NCBI GenBank assembly: GCA_964514215.1
Contig: CAZEPW010000006.1
Span: forward strand, 1-64,000
Direction: 5' to 3'
Length of the DNA stretch: 64,000 bases
Origin: CAYQUC01 sp964514215
Lineage (GTDB): Bacteria; Pseudomonadota; Gammaproteobacteria; UBA6429; Thiohalophilaceae
In this document: positions 53,886 through 63,467 of the stretch, piece after piece
How the letters are laid out: every line of letters starts with the position of its first letter
Position numbering within the stretch: position 1 is the stretch's first letter
Made by a program: the position numbers and the translations under genes
The notes under the pieces: model-generated
Databases searched by the model: none
Told to the model about the DNA's origin: nothing
What the model saw: only the letters and a program-made list of their open reading frames with translations

Positions 53886-54668
53886 ATGTATAAATTTAAA
53901 AGTATAACGTTACTAATTTTAGTACAGTTTTTTGCGGCATGCGCATCCATAGAAGGACCATTAGACGAAAGTGATCCCTATGAGTCATATAACCGCAGTA
54001 TGAATAGTTTTAATGTTGGTGTTGATAATTATATATTAAAACCAGTTGCTCAAACCTATAAAACCTACACACCGAATCCGGTTCAATCGGGCATCAGTAA
54101 TTTTTTTAGTAATTTAAACGATGTTACCGTCATGGCGAATGATCTGTTTCAATTTAAGCTCGTTCAAATGGCCGAAGACTTTTCACGTATCATACTTAAC
54201 ACCACATTCGGAATTTTGGGTTTATTTGATGTTGCAACACCAATGGGCTTACCAAAACATGATGAAGATTTTGGACAAACCTTAGCAACGTGGGGATACA
54301 CCGACAGCGCGTATTTTATTCTGCCCGTTATTGGTCTTGGTGGTGGTACAATTCGAGATTCAATTGGCCTAACCATTGATGGTTTTTATTTAAGCCCAAC
54401 GGTTTTAATTGAAGATAACACCGCATATTGGAGCGCTATAGTTATTGCTAATATTGATAAACGTGCTAGCCTGTTAAATGCTTCAAAAGTACTGGAACAA
54501 GCCGCTCTTGATCCTTATGTTTTTAAACGAGAAGCCTATTTAGCCAATAGAAAATCACTTATTTATGATGGCAAACCGCCGATTGAGAAAATGATATTAC
54601 CCAAGGACGATCTTGACCTCGATTTGGAATTAGAACTCGAGCTGGAACTGCAAAAACAGATTAACTAA
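53886..54668 (+). CDS. mlaA: Outer-membrane lipoprotein MlaA (VacJ)
   Basis: The 260-residue lipoprotein has lipobox FFAAC (Cys19), then DPYESYNRSMNSFNVGVDNYILKPVA, FFSNLNDV and DFGQTLATWGYTDSAYFILPVIGLGGGTIRDSIG as family blocks, here each broken into parts. It removes misplaced phospholipid from the outer leaflet. The C-terminus ends in an unusual alternating acidic/leucine tail (DLDLELELELELQ). It lies close to mlaFEDB, which reads the other way. Confidence 0.94.
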   Translation: MYKFKSITLLILVQFFAACASIEGPLDESDPYESYNRSMNSFNVGVDNYILKPVAQTYKTYTPNPVQSGISNFFSNLNDVTVMANDLFQFKLVQMAEDFSRIILNTTFGILGLFDVATPMGLPKHDEDFGQTLATWGYTDSAYFILPVIGLGGGTIRDSIGLTIDGFYLSPTVLIEDNTAYWSAIVIANIDKRASLLNASKVLEQAALDPYVFKREAYLANRKSLIYDGKPPIEKMILPKDDLDLDLELELELELQKQIN

Positions 54669-54725
54669 TAATTACAATATCACTTCAACTTTTTTAACAC
54701 AATTAACTTTATTAAAAATATTCCT

Positions 54726-55733
54726 ATGGATTTCACATTAGTATCAGCCATTACCGCAATTCTTTTTGGGCTTATCTTTCTTGTTTGGGGCGCCGATCGA
54801 TTTGTTGATGGTGCATCGGGTATTGCTGCCAACATGGGAATATCGCCACTATTAATTGGGCTAACAATTGTTGGCTTTGGGACATCAGCTCCAGAAATTT
54901 TAGTGTCCATCGTATCGGCTTGGCAAGGTGCTCCCGGAATTGCCGTTGGCAATGCCATTGGCTCAAACATCACCAATATAGCGCTAGTTTTAGGCATCAC
55001 CGCCATTATTGCTCCAATAACCATTCATTCCGACATTCTAAAACGTGAATATCCGGTTATGATTTTAGTCATGATTATTGGTTTACTACTTATCATTGAC
55101 GGTAATCTCAGTTTTATTGATGGCATAATTTTAATTGCTTGTTTACTCGCATTACTTATCTGGATTGTTAAGGTAGGCACAAAAAAGTACCGTAATGAGC
55201 CATTACAAGATGAATTTGAACACCAAAACTATAAATTATCACAAGCTAAATCAATTATGTGGCTTATCATTGGTCTGATATCATTAATAGCCAGTTCAAA
55301 AGCCTTAGTCTGGGGCTCAGTGTTCATCGCAACAAAGCTAGGAATGAGTGAACTGTTAATCGGATTAACGATTATAGCCATTGGCACCAGCCTACCGGAG
55401 CTAGCCACCTCAGTAACCAGTGCCCTAAAAAATGAACACGAAATAGCGGTTGGCAATGTTATTGGCTCAAATATGTTTAATATTCTGGCAGTTCTAGGAA
55501 TCCCCGGATTGTTAGCACCACACGAACTCGACCCATTTGTATTAGTGCGTGATTATCCGGTTATGTTGTTTTTAGGGGTACTTTTAGGACTTCTAATGTG
55601 GTTTGGATTCAAACCCAGACAAAAAACAACATCCGATATAGCTGAAAATCAATGCATTACACGCTTTGAAGGCGGACTACTGTTAACAGGATATATTTGT
55701 TACATGATATTACTCTATATATACTCTAGTTAG
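54726..55733 (+). CDS. yrbG: Sodium/calcium exchanger family protein YrbG
   Basis: The 335-residue CaCA-family antiporter has about ten membrane segments. Both alpha repeats are visible: GFGTSAPEILVS with GNAIGSNITNIALVLG, and AIGTSLPELATSVTSAL with GNVIGSNMFNILAVLG. These contain the acidic and Asn residues that bind the cations. The gene begins the conserved yrbG-kdsD-kdsC-lptCAB order. Confidence 0.93.
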   Translation: MDFTLVSAITAILFGLIFLVWGADRFVDGASGIAANMGISPLLIGLTIVGFGTSAPEILVSIVSAWQGAPGIAVGNAIGSNITNIALVLGITAIIAPITIHSDILKREYPVMILVMIIGLLLIIDGNLSFIDGIILIACLLALLIWIVKVGTKKYRNEPLQDEFEHQNYKLSQAKSIMWLIIGLISLIASSKALVWGSVFIATKLGMSELLIGLTIIAIGTSLPELATSVTSALKNEHEIAVGNVIGSNMFNILAVLGIPGLLAPHELDPFVLVRDYPVMLFLGVLLGLLMWFGFKPRQKTTSDIAENQCITRFEGGLLLTGYICYMILLYIYSS

Positions 55734-55824
55734 GATTTCCGATTACGGTATTCTGGTTAATATACGCACATTCGATTATTCACTAGAATTAAGATTACAT
55801 CATTTAAATTAATAAGACGTTATT

Positions 55825-56799
55825 TTGGCCACTCAAAACTTTAAACAATTAGCAACAGCTGTCATTCAAACTGAGCTCAATGAAATTGAACAACTGTTAA
55901 ATCGACTGGACGAAAACTTCACTCAGGCATGCCAATTAATGTTTGATTGCCGTGGTCGAATCGTTGTCATTGGTATGGGTAAGTCTGGCCACATCGGTTC
56001 AAAAATTGCTGCTACCCTAGCCAGCACTGGCAGCCCTTCATTTTTCGTTCATCCCGGTGAAGCCAGTCATGGCGATTTGGGTATGATCATGAAAAATGAT
56101 GTTGTGTTAGCAATATCAAACTCAGGTGAAACTGATGAGATTATCACCATCGTGCCTCTAATCAAAAGGCTCGGTGTGCCATTAATTTCATTAACGGGCA
56201 ATGCAAAATCTCATATCGCAACACAAGCTAATGTAAATCTTGATGTTAGTGTGAGCAAGGAAGCATGTCCACTGGGATTAGCACCCACCTCGAGCACCAC
56301 CGTTGCCCTAGTGATGGGCGATGCTCTCGCAATTGCATTACTTGATACTCGAGGTTTCACCGCCGATGATTTTGCGCTATCCCACCCAGGTGGTCGACTC
56401 GGCAAACGTTTACTATTGCACGTAAAAGATATAATGCACACAGAATCAGACATCCCTATGGTACAAAGCAAAGTATTATTGAGCCAAGCATTAATCGAAA
56501 TGACAGAAAAAAAATTAGGCATGACAACAATTGTGGATACTAAAAAAGTTCTAATTGGTGTTTTTACTGATGGTGATTTAAGGCGTATATTTGACCGAAA
56601 TGATATTAATCTAAACAAAACATCGATAGATGAAGTGATGATCAAAAACTGTAAAGTAATATTCGAAGATCAACTTGCTGCCGAAGCCCTGCAAATCATG
56701 GAATCTAAAAGTATTAACGCTTTACCCGTAGTCAACAGCAATAACGAAGTCATTGGTGCACTTAATATGCACGATTTATTACGCGCTGGCGTGGTTTAA
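55825..56799 (+). CDS. kdsD: Arabinose-5-phosphate isomerase KdsD
   Basis: The 324-residue enzyme converts ribulose-5-phosphate to arabinose-5-phosphate for Kdo. It has an N-terminal SIS domain (GMGKSGHIGSKIAATLASTG, HPGEASHGDLGM, ISNSGETDEI, SHPGGRLGKRL) and two C-terminal CBS domains ending NMHDLLRAGVV. The start must be TTG at 55825-55827: an in-frame TAA lies 12 bases upstream, and no ATG or GTG occurs between it and the SIS domain. Confidence 0.95.
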   Translation: MATQNFKQLATAVIQTELNEIEQLLNRLDENFTQACQLMFDCRGRIVVIGMGKSGHIGSKIAATLASTGSPSFFVHPGEASHGDLGMIMKNDVVLAISNSGETDEIITIVPLIKRLGVPLISLTGNAKSHIATQANVNLDVSVSKEACPLGLAPTSSTTVALVMGDALAIALLDTRGFTADDFALSHPGGRLGKRLLLHVKDIMHTESDIPMVQSKVLLSQALIEMTEKKLGMTTIVDTKKVLIGVFTDGDLRRIFDRNDINLNKTSIDEVMIKNCKVIFEDQLAAEALQIMESKSINALPVVNSNNEVIGALNMHDLLRAGVV

Positions 56800-56832
56800 C
56801 AAAATAAACGTCGTAAATTAATTGGAATTCAA

Positions 56833-57363
56833 ATGAATGAACTAAATCAAGTCTATCAACAAGCCGCAAAGATTAAATTAGTTATATTTGATGTCGATGG
56901 TGTATTAACCAATGGCGGATTATTCATTGGTGATGATGGCCAAGAATATAAAGCCTTTCATTCCCGGGATGGTCTGGGTATGGCTATGCTACAAAAAACC
57001 GGCGTTCAAATAGGTATCATCACCGCAAGATCATCCGATGTCGTTAAACATCGCATGGCGAGTTTATCCATAAAATATGTCTACCAAGGTAGAAAAGAAA
57101 AACTGCCTGCTTATCAAGAACTATTAGCCGAATCAGGTTTGCAAGCTGAACAAGTAGCCTATGTTGGCGATGATTTGGTTGATCTGCCCGTGTTACTCAA
57201 CGTTGGACTAGCCATCGCTGTTGCCGATGCGCACCCTTTTGTCACCAAACACGTTCATTGGCAAACTGAAAACAATGGAGGCTTAGGTGCTGCCCGTGAT
57301 GTCTGTGAAATGATCATGCAGGCTCAAGGAACGCTAGAACAACAATACGCTAGTTTTTTATAA
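56833..57363 (+). CDS. kdsC: 3-deoxy-D-manno-octulosonate 8-phosphate phosphatase KdsC
   Basis: The 176-residue HAD-family phosphatase has the nucleophile motif FDVDGVLTNG with Asp20 and Asp22, then TARSS (motif II), and GDDLVDLPVL (motif IV). It has the small cap-less HAD layout that forms tetramers. It releases Kdo in the pathway fed by KdsD, its upstream neighbour. Confidence 0.96.
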   Translation: MNELNQVYQQAAKIKLVIFDVDGVLTNGGLFIGDDGQEYKAFHSRDGLGMAMLQKTGVQIGIITARSSDVVKHRMASLSIKYVYQGRKEKLPAYQELLAESGLQAEQVAYVGDDLVDLPVLLNVGLAIAVADAHPFVTKHVHWQTENNGGLGAARDVCEMIMQAQGTLEQQYASFL

Positions 57364-57371
57364 ATAAAGGT

Positions 57372-57941
57372 ATGAACAAAACTCAATTTTTTATATTTTT
57401 ACTTTTTGTCATATCAACAGCACTCTTTAGTAGTTGGTTACTTCGATCGATTGAACAAAAAGATGAAGTTGTAACACAAGATACTTTATTAAACCGTGAT
57501 TATTATCTTGATGAATTCTCAACTATCATTATGGATGAAACCGGCACACCTTATTATAAATTAAGTTCCCCGCATCTGGATCACTACCCTGTTAACCAAA
57601 TAACAAAAATACAAGAACCAGAGTTATATATTTATAACTCAAAAGATTACCCGTGGAAACTCAACGCGAATAAAGCACGAGTATCCAATAAAGGTAATCT
57701 TATTTTTTTCAGTGGTGGTGTAAAATTAGATAAATCTTCTGCGAATTTAAATGAAAATATTGTTATTATTGCTGAAGAATTATCCGTTTATGTAAAAGAG
57801 CAATTTGTCAAATCAAAAACAAATGTAACAATAATCCAAGGTAAAAACAGTATTAAAGCCGTCGGTATGGAACTAAACTTAAAAGATCACACCTTAAATC
57901 TATCATCTCAAGTCAATGGACGATATGAAATACAACGCTAA
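57372..57941 (+). CDS. lptC: LPS export protein LptC
   Basis: The 189-residue bitopic protein has a membrane segment (about 5-22). A periplasmic OstA/LptC-like beta-jellyroll follows, with YKLSSPHLDHYP, WKLNANKARVSNKGNLIFFSG and TLNLSSQVNGRYE. It receives LPS from LptB2FG and passes it to LptA. Order kdsC-lptC-lptA-lptB is conserved. Confidence 0.93.
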   Translation: MNKTQFFIFLLFVISTALFSSWLLRSIEQKDEVVTQDTLLNRDYYLDEFSTIIMDETGTPYYKLSSPHLDHYPVNQITKIQEPELYIYNSKDYPWKLNANKARVSNKGNLIFFSGGVKLDKSSANLNENIVIIAEELSVYVKEQFVKSKTNVTIIQGKNSIKAVGMELNLKDHTLNLSSQVNGRYEIQR

Positions 57942-57944
57942 TAA

Positions 57945-58469
57945 ATGAAAAATATAATGAATTTAAAGTCAACTTTAGGTATTTCACTTGTTTTCACCTT
58001 ACTCGGTTTAACGATAAATAGTTTTGCACTTGAAATTGATCGCGAAAAACCGGTACACATCAGTGCCGATAAAGTATCTATTGATGAAAAAACCGGCTTT
58101 AGTAGTTATATGGGCAATGTAAAAATAAGCCAAGGAAGTATGTTGCTAACCGGCGACAAAGTAACGGTTTACCAACCTGATGGAAAATTAGATAAAATAA
58201 TTGTCAATGGTGTGCCGGCACAATTCAAACAACTGTCCGATAAAAACAATCAGGAAATTACCGCCCAAGCACTTGAGCTTATTTATTATACAATTACTGA
58301 AAAATTGATTCTCACCGGGGAATCCAGCTTAAAACAAGGACAAAACAGTTTTTCAGGGCATATTATTGAATATGACACCCGAAATAGCACGGTTACCGCC
58401 AATACCGATGGTGATAAAAAACAACGTGTAAACGCCATTATTACACCAAAATCAAACGAAGAAGAATAA
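57945..58469 (+). CDS. lptA: Periplasmic LPS transport protein LptA
   Basis: The 174-residue protein has a signal peptide ending near SFALE (about residue 28). A jellyroll domain follows with KPVHISADKVSID, GNVKISQGSMLLTGDKVTVY and LTGESSLKQGQNSFSGHIIEYDT. LptA polymers bridge the periplasm for LPS. It starts three bases after lptC; an in-frame later Met (residue 5) is a possible start. Confidence 0.94.
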   Translation: MKNIMNLKSTLGISLVFTLLGLTINSFALEIDREKPVHISADKVSIDEKTGFSSYMGNVKISQGSMLLTGDKVTVYQPDGKLDKIIVNGVPAQFKQLSDKNNQEITAQALELIYYTITEKLILTGESSLKQGQNSFSGHIIEYDTRNSTVTANTDGDKKQRVNAIITPKSNEEE

Positions 58470-58470
58470 T

Positions 58471-59196
58471 ATGAGCATTTTGTTGGCCGAAAAATTAGCG
58501 AAATCTTATAAAGGTCGTAAAGTCGTCAAAAATGTCTCATTACGTATCGAAAGTGGTGAAGTTGTTGGTTTACTTGGTCCAAATGGTGCAGGCAAAACAA
58601 CAACATTTTACATGGTTGTTGGCTTGGTTAAACCCGACAGTGGCAGCTTGACCTTAAATGGCCGTGATATAGCGCAATTGCCAATGCACATGCGGGCACA
58701 ACTCGGCATCGGTTATTTGCCCCAAGAAGCTTCTGTTTTCAGAAAATTATCGGTAGCCGATAACATATTAGCAATTCTACAAACTCGAAAAGACTTAAAT
58801 AATTCTCAACGTCTACAAAAAATGGAAGACTTACTCGATGAATTGCATATTAGCCATATTCGAAATAACTTAGGCATGAGCCTCTCTGGCGGTGAACGAC
58901 GACGCGCCGAGATTGCCCGCGCCTTAGCATCAGAACCCGGCTTTATCTTGTTAGATGAACCATTTGCAGGCGTAGACCCTATTTCTGTATTGGATATCCA
59001 AGGTATTATTAAACATTTAAAAGAACGTGATATTGGTGTATTAATAACCGATCATAATGTTAGAGAAACCTTAAAAATATGTGAGCGAGGCTATATAATG
59101 AATGCCGGTGAAGTCATCTCGCAAGGAAACCCCGAATTTCTACTAAAAGATGAACAAGTTAGAAAAGTCTATTTAGGTGAACATTTTAGGTTATGA
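58471..59196 (+). CDS. lptB: LPS export ATPase LptB
   Basis: The 241-residue ABC ATPase has Walker A GPNGAGKT (36-43), Q-loop LPQEASVFRKL, signature LSGGERRRAEIARAL and Walker B FILLDEPFAGVDP, with switch His in ITDHNVRET. It drives LptFG. The start ATG lies one base after the lptA stop. Confidence 0.97.
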   Translation: MSILLAEKLAKSYKGRKVVKNVSLRIESGEVVGLLGPNGAGKTTTFYMVVGLVKPDSGSLTLNGRDIAQLPMHMRAQLGIGYLPQEASVFRKLSVADNILAILQTRKDLNNSQRLQKMEDLLDELHISHIRNNLGMSLSGGERRRAEIARALASEPGFILLDEPFAGVDPISVLDIQGIIKHLKERDIGVLITDHNVRETLKICERGYIMNAGEVISQGNPEFLLKDEQVRKVYLGEHFRL

Positions 59197-59276
59197 GCCA
59201 TGAAGTTGATCAATATATAAGCTAAAATAGTAATAACCGAAATAATAATGCAGCTCGGTAATCACCCAAAAAAAAT

Positions 59277-60737
59277 ATGAAACAAACTCTACAACTACGT
59301 CTTGGGCAACATCTAACAATGACACCGCAATTGCAACAGGCGATACGCCTATTGCAATTATCATCTCTTGAATTACAAACAGAGATACAAGAAATTCTAG
59401 ATTCTAACGTTATGCTAGAGTCTCCAGAAGACAGTGATAGCTATGACAATCTCGATACCGATAAAAAACTCGACTCCAACGATAAAACTGAAACCAGTTT
59501 AGATTTACAAGACACTAACATTCCAAATGAACTACCTACCGATAGTAATTGGGAAGACACTTTCGACAACGTACCCAGTTCTTCTACGACTCATAATTCT
59601 GACTACAACACCCAGACTTTCGAAACCATAAATGATAGAACTGAAAGTCTACACGAAACACTAAATTGGCAATTAAACTTAACTTCTTTTAGCGATACTG
59701 ATAGAGTTATAGCAACTCATATAATAGACTCCATCAATGATGATGGGTATTTAGACTTAACAATTCAAGACATTCATAGCAACATAAAAAAAAATAATGA
59801 CTTGGACGAAATTGAACTTGATGAAATTCAAGCTGTCTTACACCTTATACAGACCTTTGATCCACCCGGTGTAGCCGCTAGAGATTTACAAGAAAATTTA
59901 GCGATTCAACTCGCTAATAAAAATAGTAGCGATCCATTTATTAAACTCGCGGTTACTTTAATAAATGATCATTTTGAGCTATTAGCCAATAGAGATTACC
60001 CACAACTCATGCGACGAATGAAATTGAGTGAGGAAAATTTAGCAACAGTGATTGATATGATAACATCACTTAATCCACGGCCCGGCAGTCAAATTACCGA
60101 CCAAAAACCGGAATACGTTATTCCAGATGTTTCTGTTAAAAAAATTAATGGTGTTTGGAAAGTTAAATTAAACAAAGACAATACCCCAAATTTAAGAATT
60201 AATTCTGAGTATGTAAATTTAATAAAAAGCATTAAAAGTAATTCAGACAGCACTACTTTAAAAGATCACTTACAAGAAGCTAAGTGGTTTATAAAAAGTT
60301 TATCGAGCCGCAATGAAACCTTATTAAAAGTTGCAAGCTCAATTGTCAAACATCAACGTGCTTTTTTAGACTATGGTGACGAAGCAATGAAAGCACTTGT
60401 ATTACATGATATTGCGGAAGAAGTTGAAATGCACGAATCTACTATTTCTCGAGTGACTACAAAAAAATACATGCACACACCAAGAGGAATATTTGAACTC
60501 AAATATTTTTTTTCAAGTCATGTATCAACCACTAATGGTGGTGAATGTTCTGCCACGGCAATACGTGCATTAATAAAAAAACTAGTTTTGAGTGAAAATA
60601 GGAAAAAACCTCTCAGCGACAATAAACTCGCTGAAATTCTATCAGAACAAGGAATTAAAATTGCAAGACGAACAATAGCTAAATATCGTGAAGCACTTGC
60701 GATCCCCCCATCAAATGAAAGAAAAAGGCTCCAATGA
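59277..60737 (+). CDS. rpoN: RNA polymerase sigma-54 factor RpoN
   Basis: The 486-residue factor has region I (LRLGQHLTMTPQLQQAIRLLQLSS, here starting at residue 7), which contacts activators. An acidic region II spans about 50-115. The core-binding domain follows, then a C-terminal DNA-binding domain ending with the RpoN box ARRTIAKYREAL. It recognises GG/GC promoters and needs enhancer-binding proteins. An A-rich run precedes the ATG in place of a clear ribosome binding site. Confidence 0.97.
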   Translation: MKQTLQLRLGQHLTMTPQLQQAIRLLQLSSLELQTEIQEILDSNVMLESPEDSDSYDNLDTDKKLDSNDKTETSLDLQDTNIPNELPTDSNWEDTFDNVPSSSTTHNSDYNTQTFETINDRTESLHETLNWQLNLTSFSDTDRVIATHIIDSINDDGYLDLTIQDIHSNIKKNNDLDEIELDEIQAVLHLIQTFDPPGVAARDLQENLAIQLANKNSSDPFIKLAVTLINDHFELLANRDYPQLMRRMKLSEENLATVIDMITSLNPRPGSQITDQKPEYVIPDVSVKKINGVWKVKLNKDNTPNLRINSEYVNLIKSIKSNSDSTTLKDHLQEAKWFIKSLSSRNETLLKVASSIVKHQRAFLDYGDEAMKALVLHDIAEEVEMHESTISRVTTKKYMHTPRGIFELKYFFSSHVSTTNGGECSATAIRALIKKLVLSENRKKPLSDNKLAEILSEQGIKIARRTIAKYREALAIPPSNERKRLQ

Positions 60738-60771
60738 GTAAATTAATGTCATATACCAAAGAGGTGATAAA

Positions 60772-61110
60772 ATGCAATTAAATGTAACCGGCCATCACAT
60801 CGAAGTAACTGATTCATTACACGACTATATTAAAAGTAAATTTGAACGACTCGAACGACATTTTGATAAAGTTACCAATGTAAATGTTATATTAAATGTA
60901 GAAAAATTAGATCAAAAAGCAGAAGCAACATTAAATTTAAAAGGCAATAAAATTTTTGCTGAAGCCATTAATGGTGATATGTATGCATCAATTGATGCAC
61001 TGATCGACAAGTTAGATCGACAAATTTGTAAACACAAAGAAAAAATAACCGATCATCACCGCAGCGAAGGCGGTCTAAAAAAACAAGAACAAATTGAGGA
61101 TCAAATATAA
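60772..61110 (+). CDS. hpf: Ribosome hibernation promoting factor HPF
   Basis: The 112-residue protein is the short HPF type: VTGHHIEVTDSLHDYIKSKFERLERHFD then ALIDKLDRQICKHKEKITDHH, both split here by intervening strands. It binds the 30S subunit and promotes 100S dimers in stationary phase. GAGGTGAT precedes the ATG. It follows rpoN and precedes ptsN, the usual order. Confidence 0.94.
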   Translation: MQLNVTGHHIEVTDSLHDYIKSKFERLERHFDKVTNVNVILNVEKLDQKAEATLNLKGNKIFAEAINGDMYASIDALIDKLDRQICKHKEKITDHHRSEGGLKKQEQIEDQI

Positions 61111-61114
61111 AACC

Positions 61115-61570
61115 ATGGAATTAACAGATTTAATTTCTCCTGAACGTATCGCGTGCAATGTCGAGGCGACGAGCAAAAAAAGAGCACTAGAAACATTAAG
61201 TGACTTAATTAGTACTGCCGATAGTCAATGTTCATCTATCGAAGTATTTAGTAGTCTTTTAGCACGCGAACGATTAGGAGGAACGGGAGTCGGACACGGT
61301 GTCGCCATCCCCCATGGACGATTAAAAAATAGTGCAGACAAAACCATAGGTGCATTGATAAAACTTAAATACGGTGTTGATTTTGATACCTTAGATAACA
61401 AACCCGTGGATTTGTTATTTGCATTATTGGTTCCTGAAAACTCCACAGATGAACATCTACAAGTTCTTGCCGTATTAGCATCATTATTCGATCAAGAAGA
61501 TTTTAGAGAAAAATTACGTGAAGCAGATTCACCCGACAAAGTATTCCAACTAATTAAAGAATGGCAATAA
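61115..61570 (+). CDS. ptsN: Nitrogen-PTS EIIA component PtsN
   Basis: The frame runs from a TTG at 61094, but the ATG at 61115-61117 gives the normal PtsN N-terminus (MELTDLISPERIAC) and avoids overlap with hpf. The 151-residue EIIA-type domain has the phosphorylated His67 in VAIPHGR, and LLFALLVPENSTDEHLQVL follows. It takes phosphate from NPr or HPr and regulates potassium, phosphate and nitrogen responses. Confidence 0.95.
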   Translation: MELTDLISPERIACNVEATSKKRALETLSDLISTADSQCSSIEVFSSLLARERLGGTGVGHGVAIPHGRLKNSADKTIGALIKLKYGVDFDTLDNKPVDLLFALLVPENSTDEHLQVLAVLASLFDQEDFREKLREADSPDKVFQLIKEWQ

Positions 61571-61585
61571 GCACATAACTTCGTT

Positions 61586-62530
61586 ATGAGTAAAAAGTTT
61601 ACTGCACAACGGCTATTCAAAGACTTTAAATCTCGTTTATCGCTTTCTTGGGTGACAGACAAAAATGACGATAAACGAGCAGATTCTATCATTGCCCCAG
61701 AAAACCAACAACGTAGTTTAATCGGACATTTAAATTTAATTCGCCCCAATTACATTCAAGTCATTGGTGTTTCTGAACTTGAGTATTTAAAGTCTCTTGG
61801 CAAAAATTCGCGTCAAGATGCATTAGAAACCCTTTTTATACACACCCCTGTCATCGTTATCTTAGCAGACTCAATCCCTGAATTTCATGAGCTTATCAAC
61901 TGTTCAAAATTATCAGGTGCGCCAATATTAAAAAGCTCCGAAACCAGTATTAATATTATTGATACAATTCAATACGACTATTCCGGCATATTTTCAGGAC
62001 AAACAAATATGCACGGAGTATTTATGGAAGTTATGGGAATTGGAGTATTACTAACGGGAGAAAGTAATATAGGCAAAAGTGAGCTAGCATTAGCACTGAT
62101 ATCCCGCGGGCACCGACTGATTGCTGATGATTCACCGGAGTTTATCCGGGATGCTCCCGATGTTATCACCGGTAGCTGTCCCAGTGTATTAAAAGATTTT
62201 TTAGAAGTCAGGGGACTTGGCCTGTTAAATATTCGGGCAATGTATGGTGATAATTCTATCGTGCCAAATAAACGATTAAGGCTTATAATACACCTAGCAG
62301 AATTAACCATTTCAGAAAGCCAAGAAATTGATCGACTTGGCAGCAAGTATCATAGTATAACTATACTAAATGTTGAGATACCTAAAACGGTCATACCTGT
62401 TGCTCCTGGCAGACATCTAGCGGTGATTGTTGAAGCGGCTGTCCGAAACCAAGTTTTAATCATGAATGGTTATGATGCTTCTAGTGATTTTATTCAACGA
62501 CAACAAAATATTATATTAAACAAAAATTAA
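61586..62530 (+). CDS. hprK: HPr kinase/phosphorylase HprK
   Basis: The 314-residue protein has an N-terminal MurF-like domain (about 1-130). The P-loop kinase domain has MHGVFMEVMGIGVLLTG, Walker A GESNIGKS (158-165), HRLIADD (176-182) and LEVRGLGLLNI. It phosphorylates and dephosphorylates Ser46 of HPr. Escherichia coli lacks HprK, but several gammaproteobacterial and betaproteobacterial lineages keep it at this site. The segment ADDSPEF replaces the usual ADDxVE. Confidence 0.95.
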   Translation: MSKKFTAQRLFKDFKSRLSLSWVTDKNDDKRADSIIAPENQQRSLIGHLNLIRPNYIQVIGVSELEYLKSLGKNSRQDALETLFIHTPVIVILADSIPEFHELINCSKLSGAPILKSSETSINIIDTIQYDYSGIFSGQTNMHGVFMEVMGIGVLLTGESNIGKSELALALISRGHRLIADDSPEFIRDAPDVITGSCPSVLKDFLEVRGLGLLNIRAMYGDNSIVPNKRLRLIIHLAELTISESQEIDRLGSKYHSITILNVEIPKTVIPVAPGRHLAVIVEAAVRNQVLIMNGYDASSDFIQRQQNIILNKN

Positions 62531-62609
62531 CTATTCTGTAAAACTCATAAACAACCTCAATCTATGTGTATGAATAGTTTATTGTAAAATAAATTGTAAG
62601 GATACCGAC

Positions 62610-63467
62610 ATGCGTTTGGTCATTGTCAGTGGATTATCAGGTTCCGGTAAAAGTAATGCTCTTCACGTACTCGAAGATCATGGGTTTTACTGCATTGATA
62701 ATTTACCTATAAACTTATTGCAGGCATTTGCTGAAGACATTATTAGCTCTGAAAATCAGGGACATGAAAATTTTGCTGTTGGTATTGATGCTCGCAATCT
62801 AAGTACCATTGTTGATAATTTTGAAGGAATGCTGCAACAATTAAATAGCAAAAATTTACAATGTGAAGTTGTTTATCTTAAAGCCTCCGATGATGTCATA
62901 ATCAAACGGTTTAGTGAAACAAGGAGAAAACATCCGCTAACTAACAATACCACCTCATTAAATGAGGCTATAAAAAATGAACAAAACCTGCTCGAACCAA
63001 TATCAGATTGTGCTCAAATTACATTTGACACCTCATTCACTAATATTCACGAACTTCGAGATACTGTCATTCAAAGAATATGCAGCAATAATCTGGACAA
63101 ATTAACCATTCAATTCTTATCCTTTGGATTTAAGCACGGTATCCCATTAAATGCCGACTATGTATTTGATGTACGTTGCCTTCCAAACCCACATTGGGAA
63201 CCTGAATTACGTGCGTCAACCGGCAAAGATATCATTGTCCAAAATTTTCTCGAACAACATAACTCAGTCAGTAAAATGCGCGACGATATTATTAAATTTA
63301 TATCCGACTGGATACCCTGTTTCGAATCTGATAATAAAAGCTACATGACTATTGCAATTGGGTGTACTGGAGGGCAGCATCGTTCGGTATTTTTTGCTGA
63401 AAAACTATCAGAACATTTTTCTAAAATTCGTGACAATATTCAGACGAGACATAGAGAACTCATATGA
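62610..63467 (+). CDS. rapZ: RNase adaptor / nucleotide-binding protein RapZ
   Basis: The 285-residue protein has Walker A GLSGSGKS at 8-15. A middle GIDARN motif and a C-terminal domain follow, with SFGFKHGIPLNADYVFDVRCLPNPHW and IGCTGGQHRSVFFAE. In Escherichia coli it guides RNase E to the sRNA GlmZ and so controls GlmS. Whether GlmZ exists here is not known. The stop overlaps the next gene by four bases. Confidence 0.96.
   Translation: MRLVIVSGLSGSGKSNALHVLEDHGFYCIDNLPINLLQAFAEDIISSENQGHENFAVGIDARNLSTIVDNFEGMLQQLNSKNLQCEVVYLKASDDVIIKRFSETRRKHPLTNNTTSLNEAIKNEQNLLEPISDCAQITFDTSFTNIHELRDTVIQRICSNNLDKLTIQFLSFGFKHGIPLNADYVFDVRCLPNPHWEPELRASTGKDIIVQNFLEQHNSVSKMRDDIIKFISDWIPCFESDNKSYMTIAIGCTGGQHRSVFFAEKLSEHFSKIRDNIQTRHRELI

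Noticed and set aside
54680..55024. 114-codon minus-strand frame opposite yrbG
   Set aside because: Shadow of the YrbG alpha-repeat coding strand, with no ribosome binding site.
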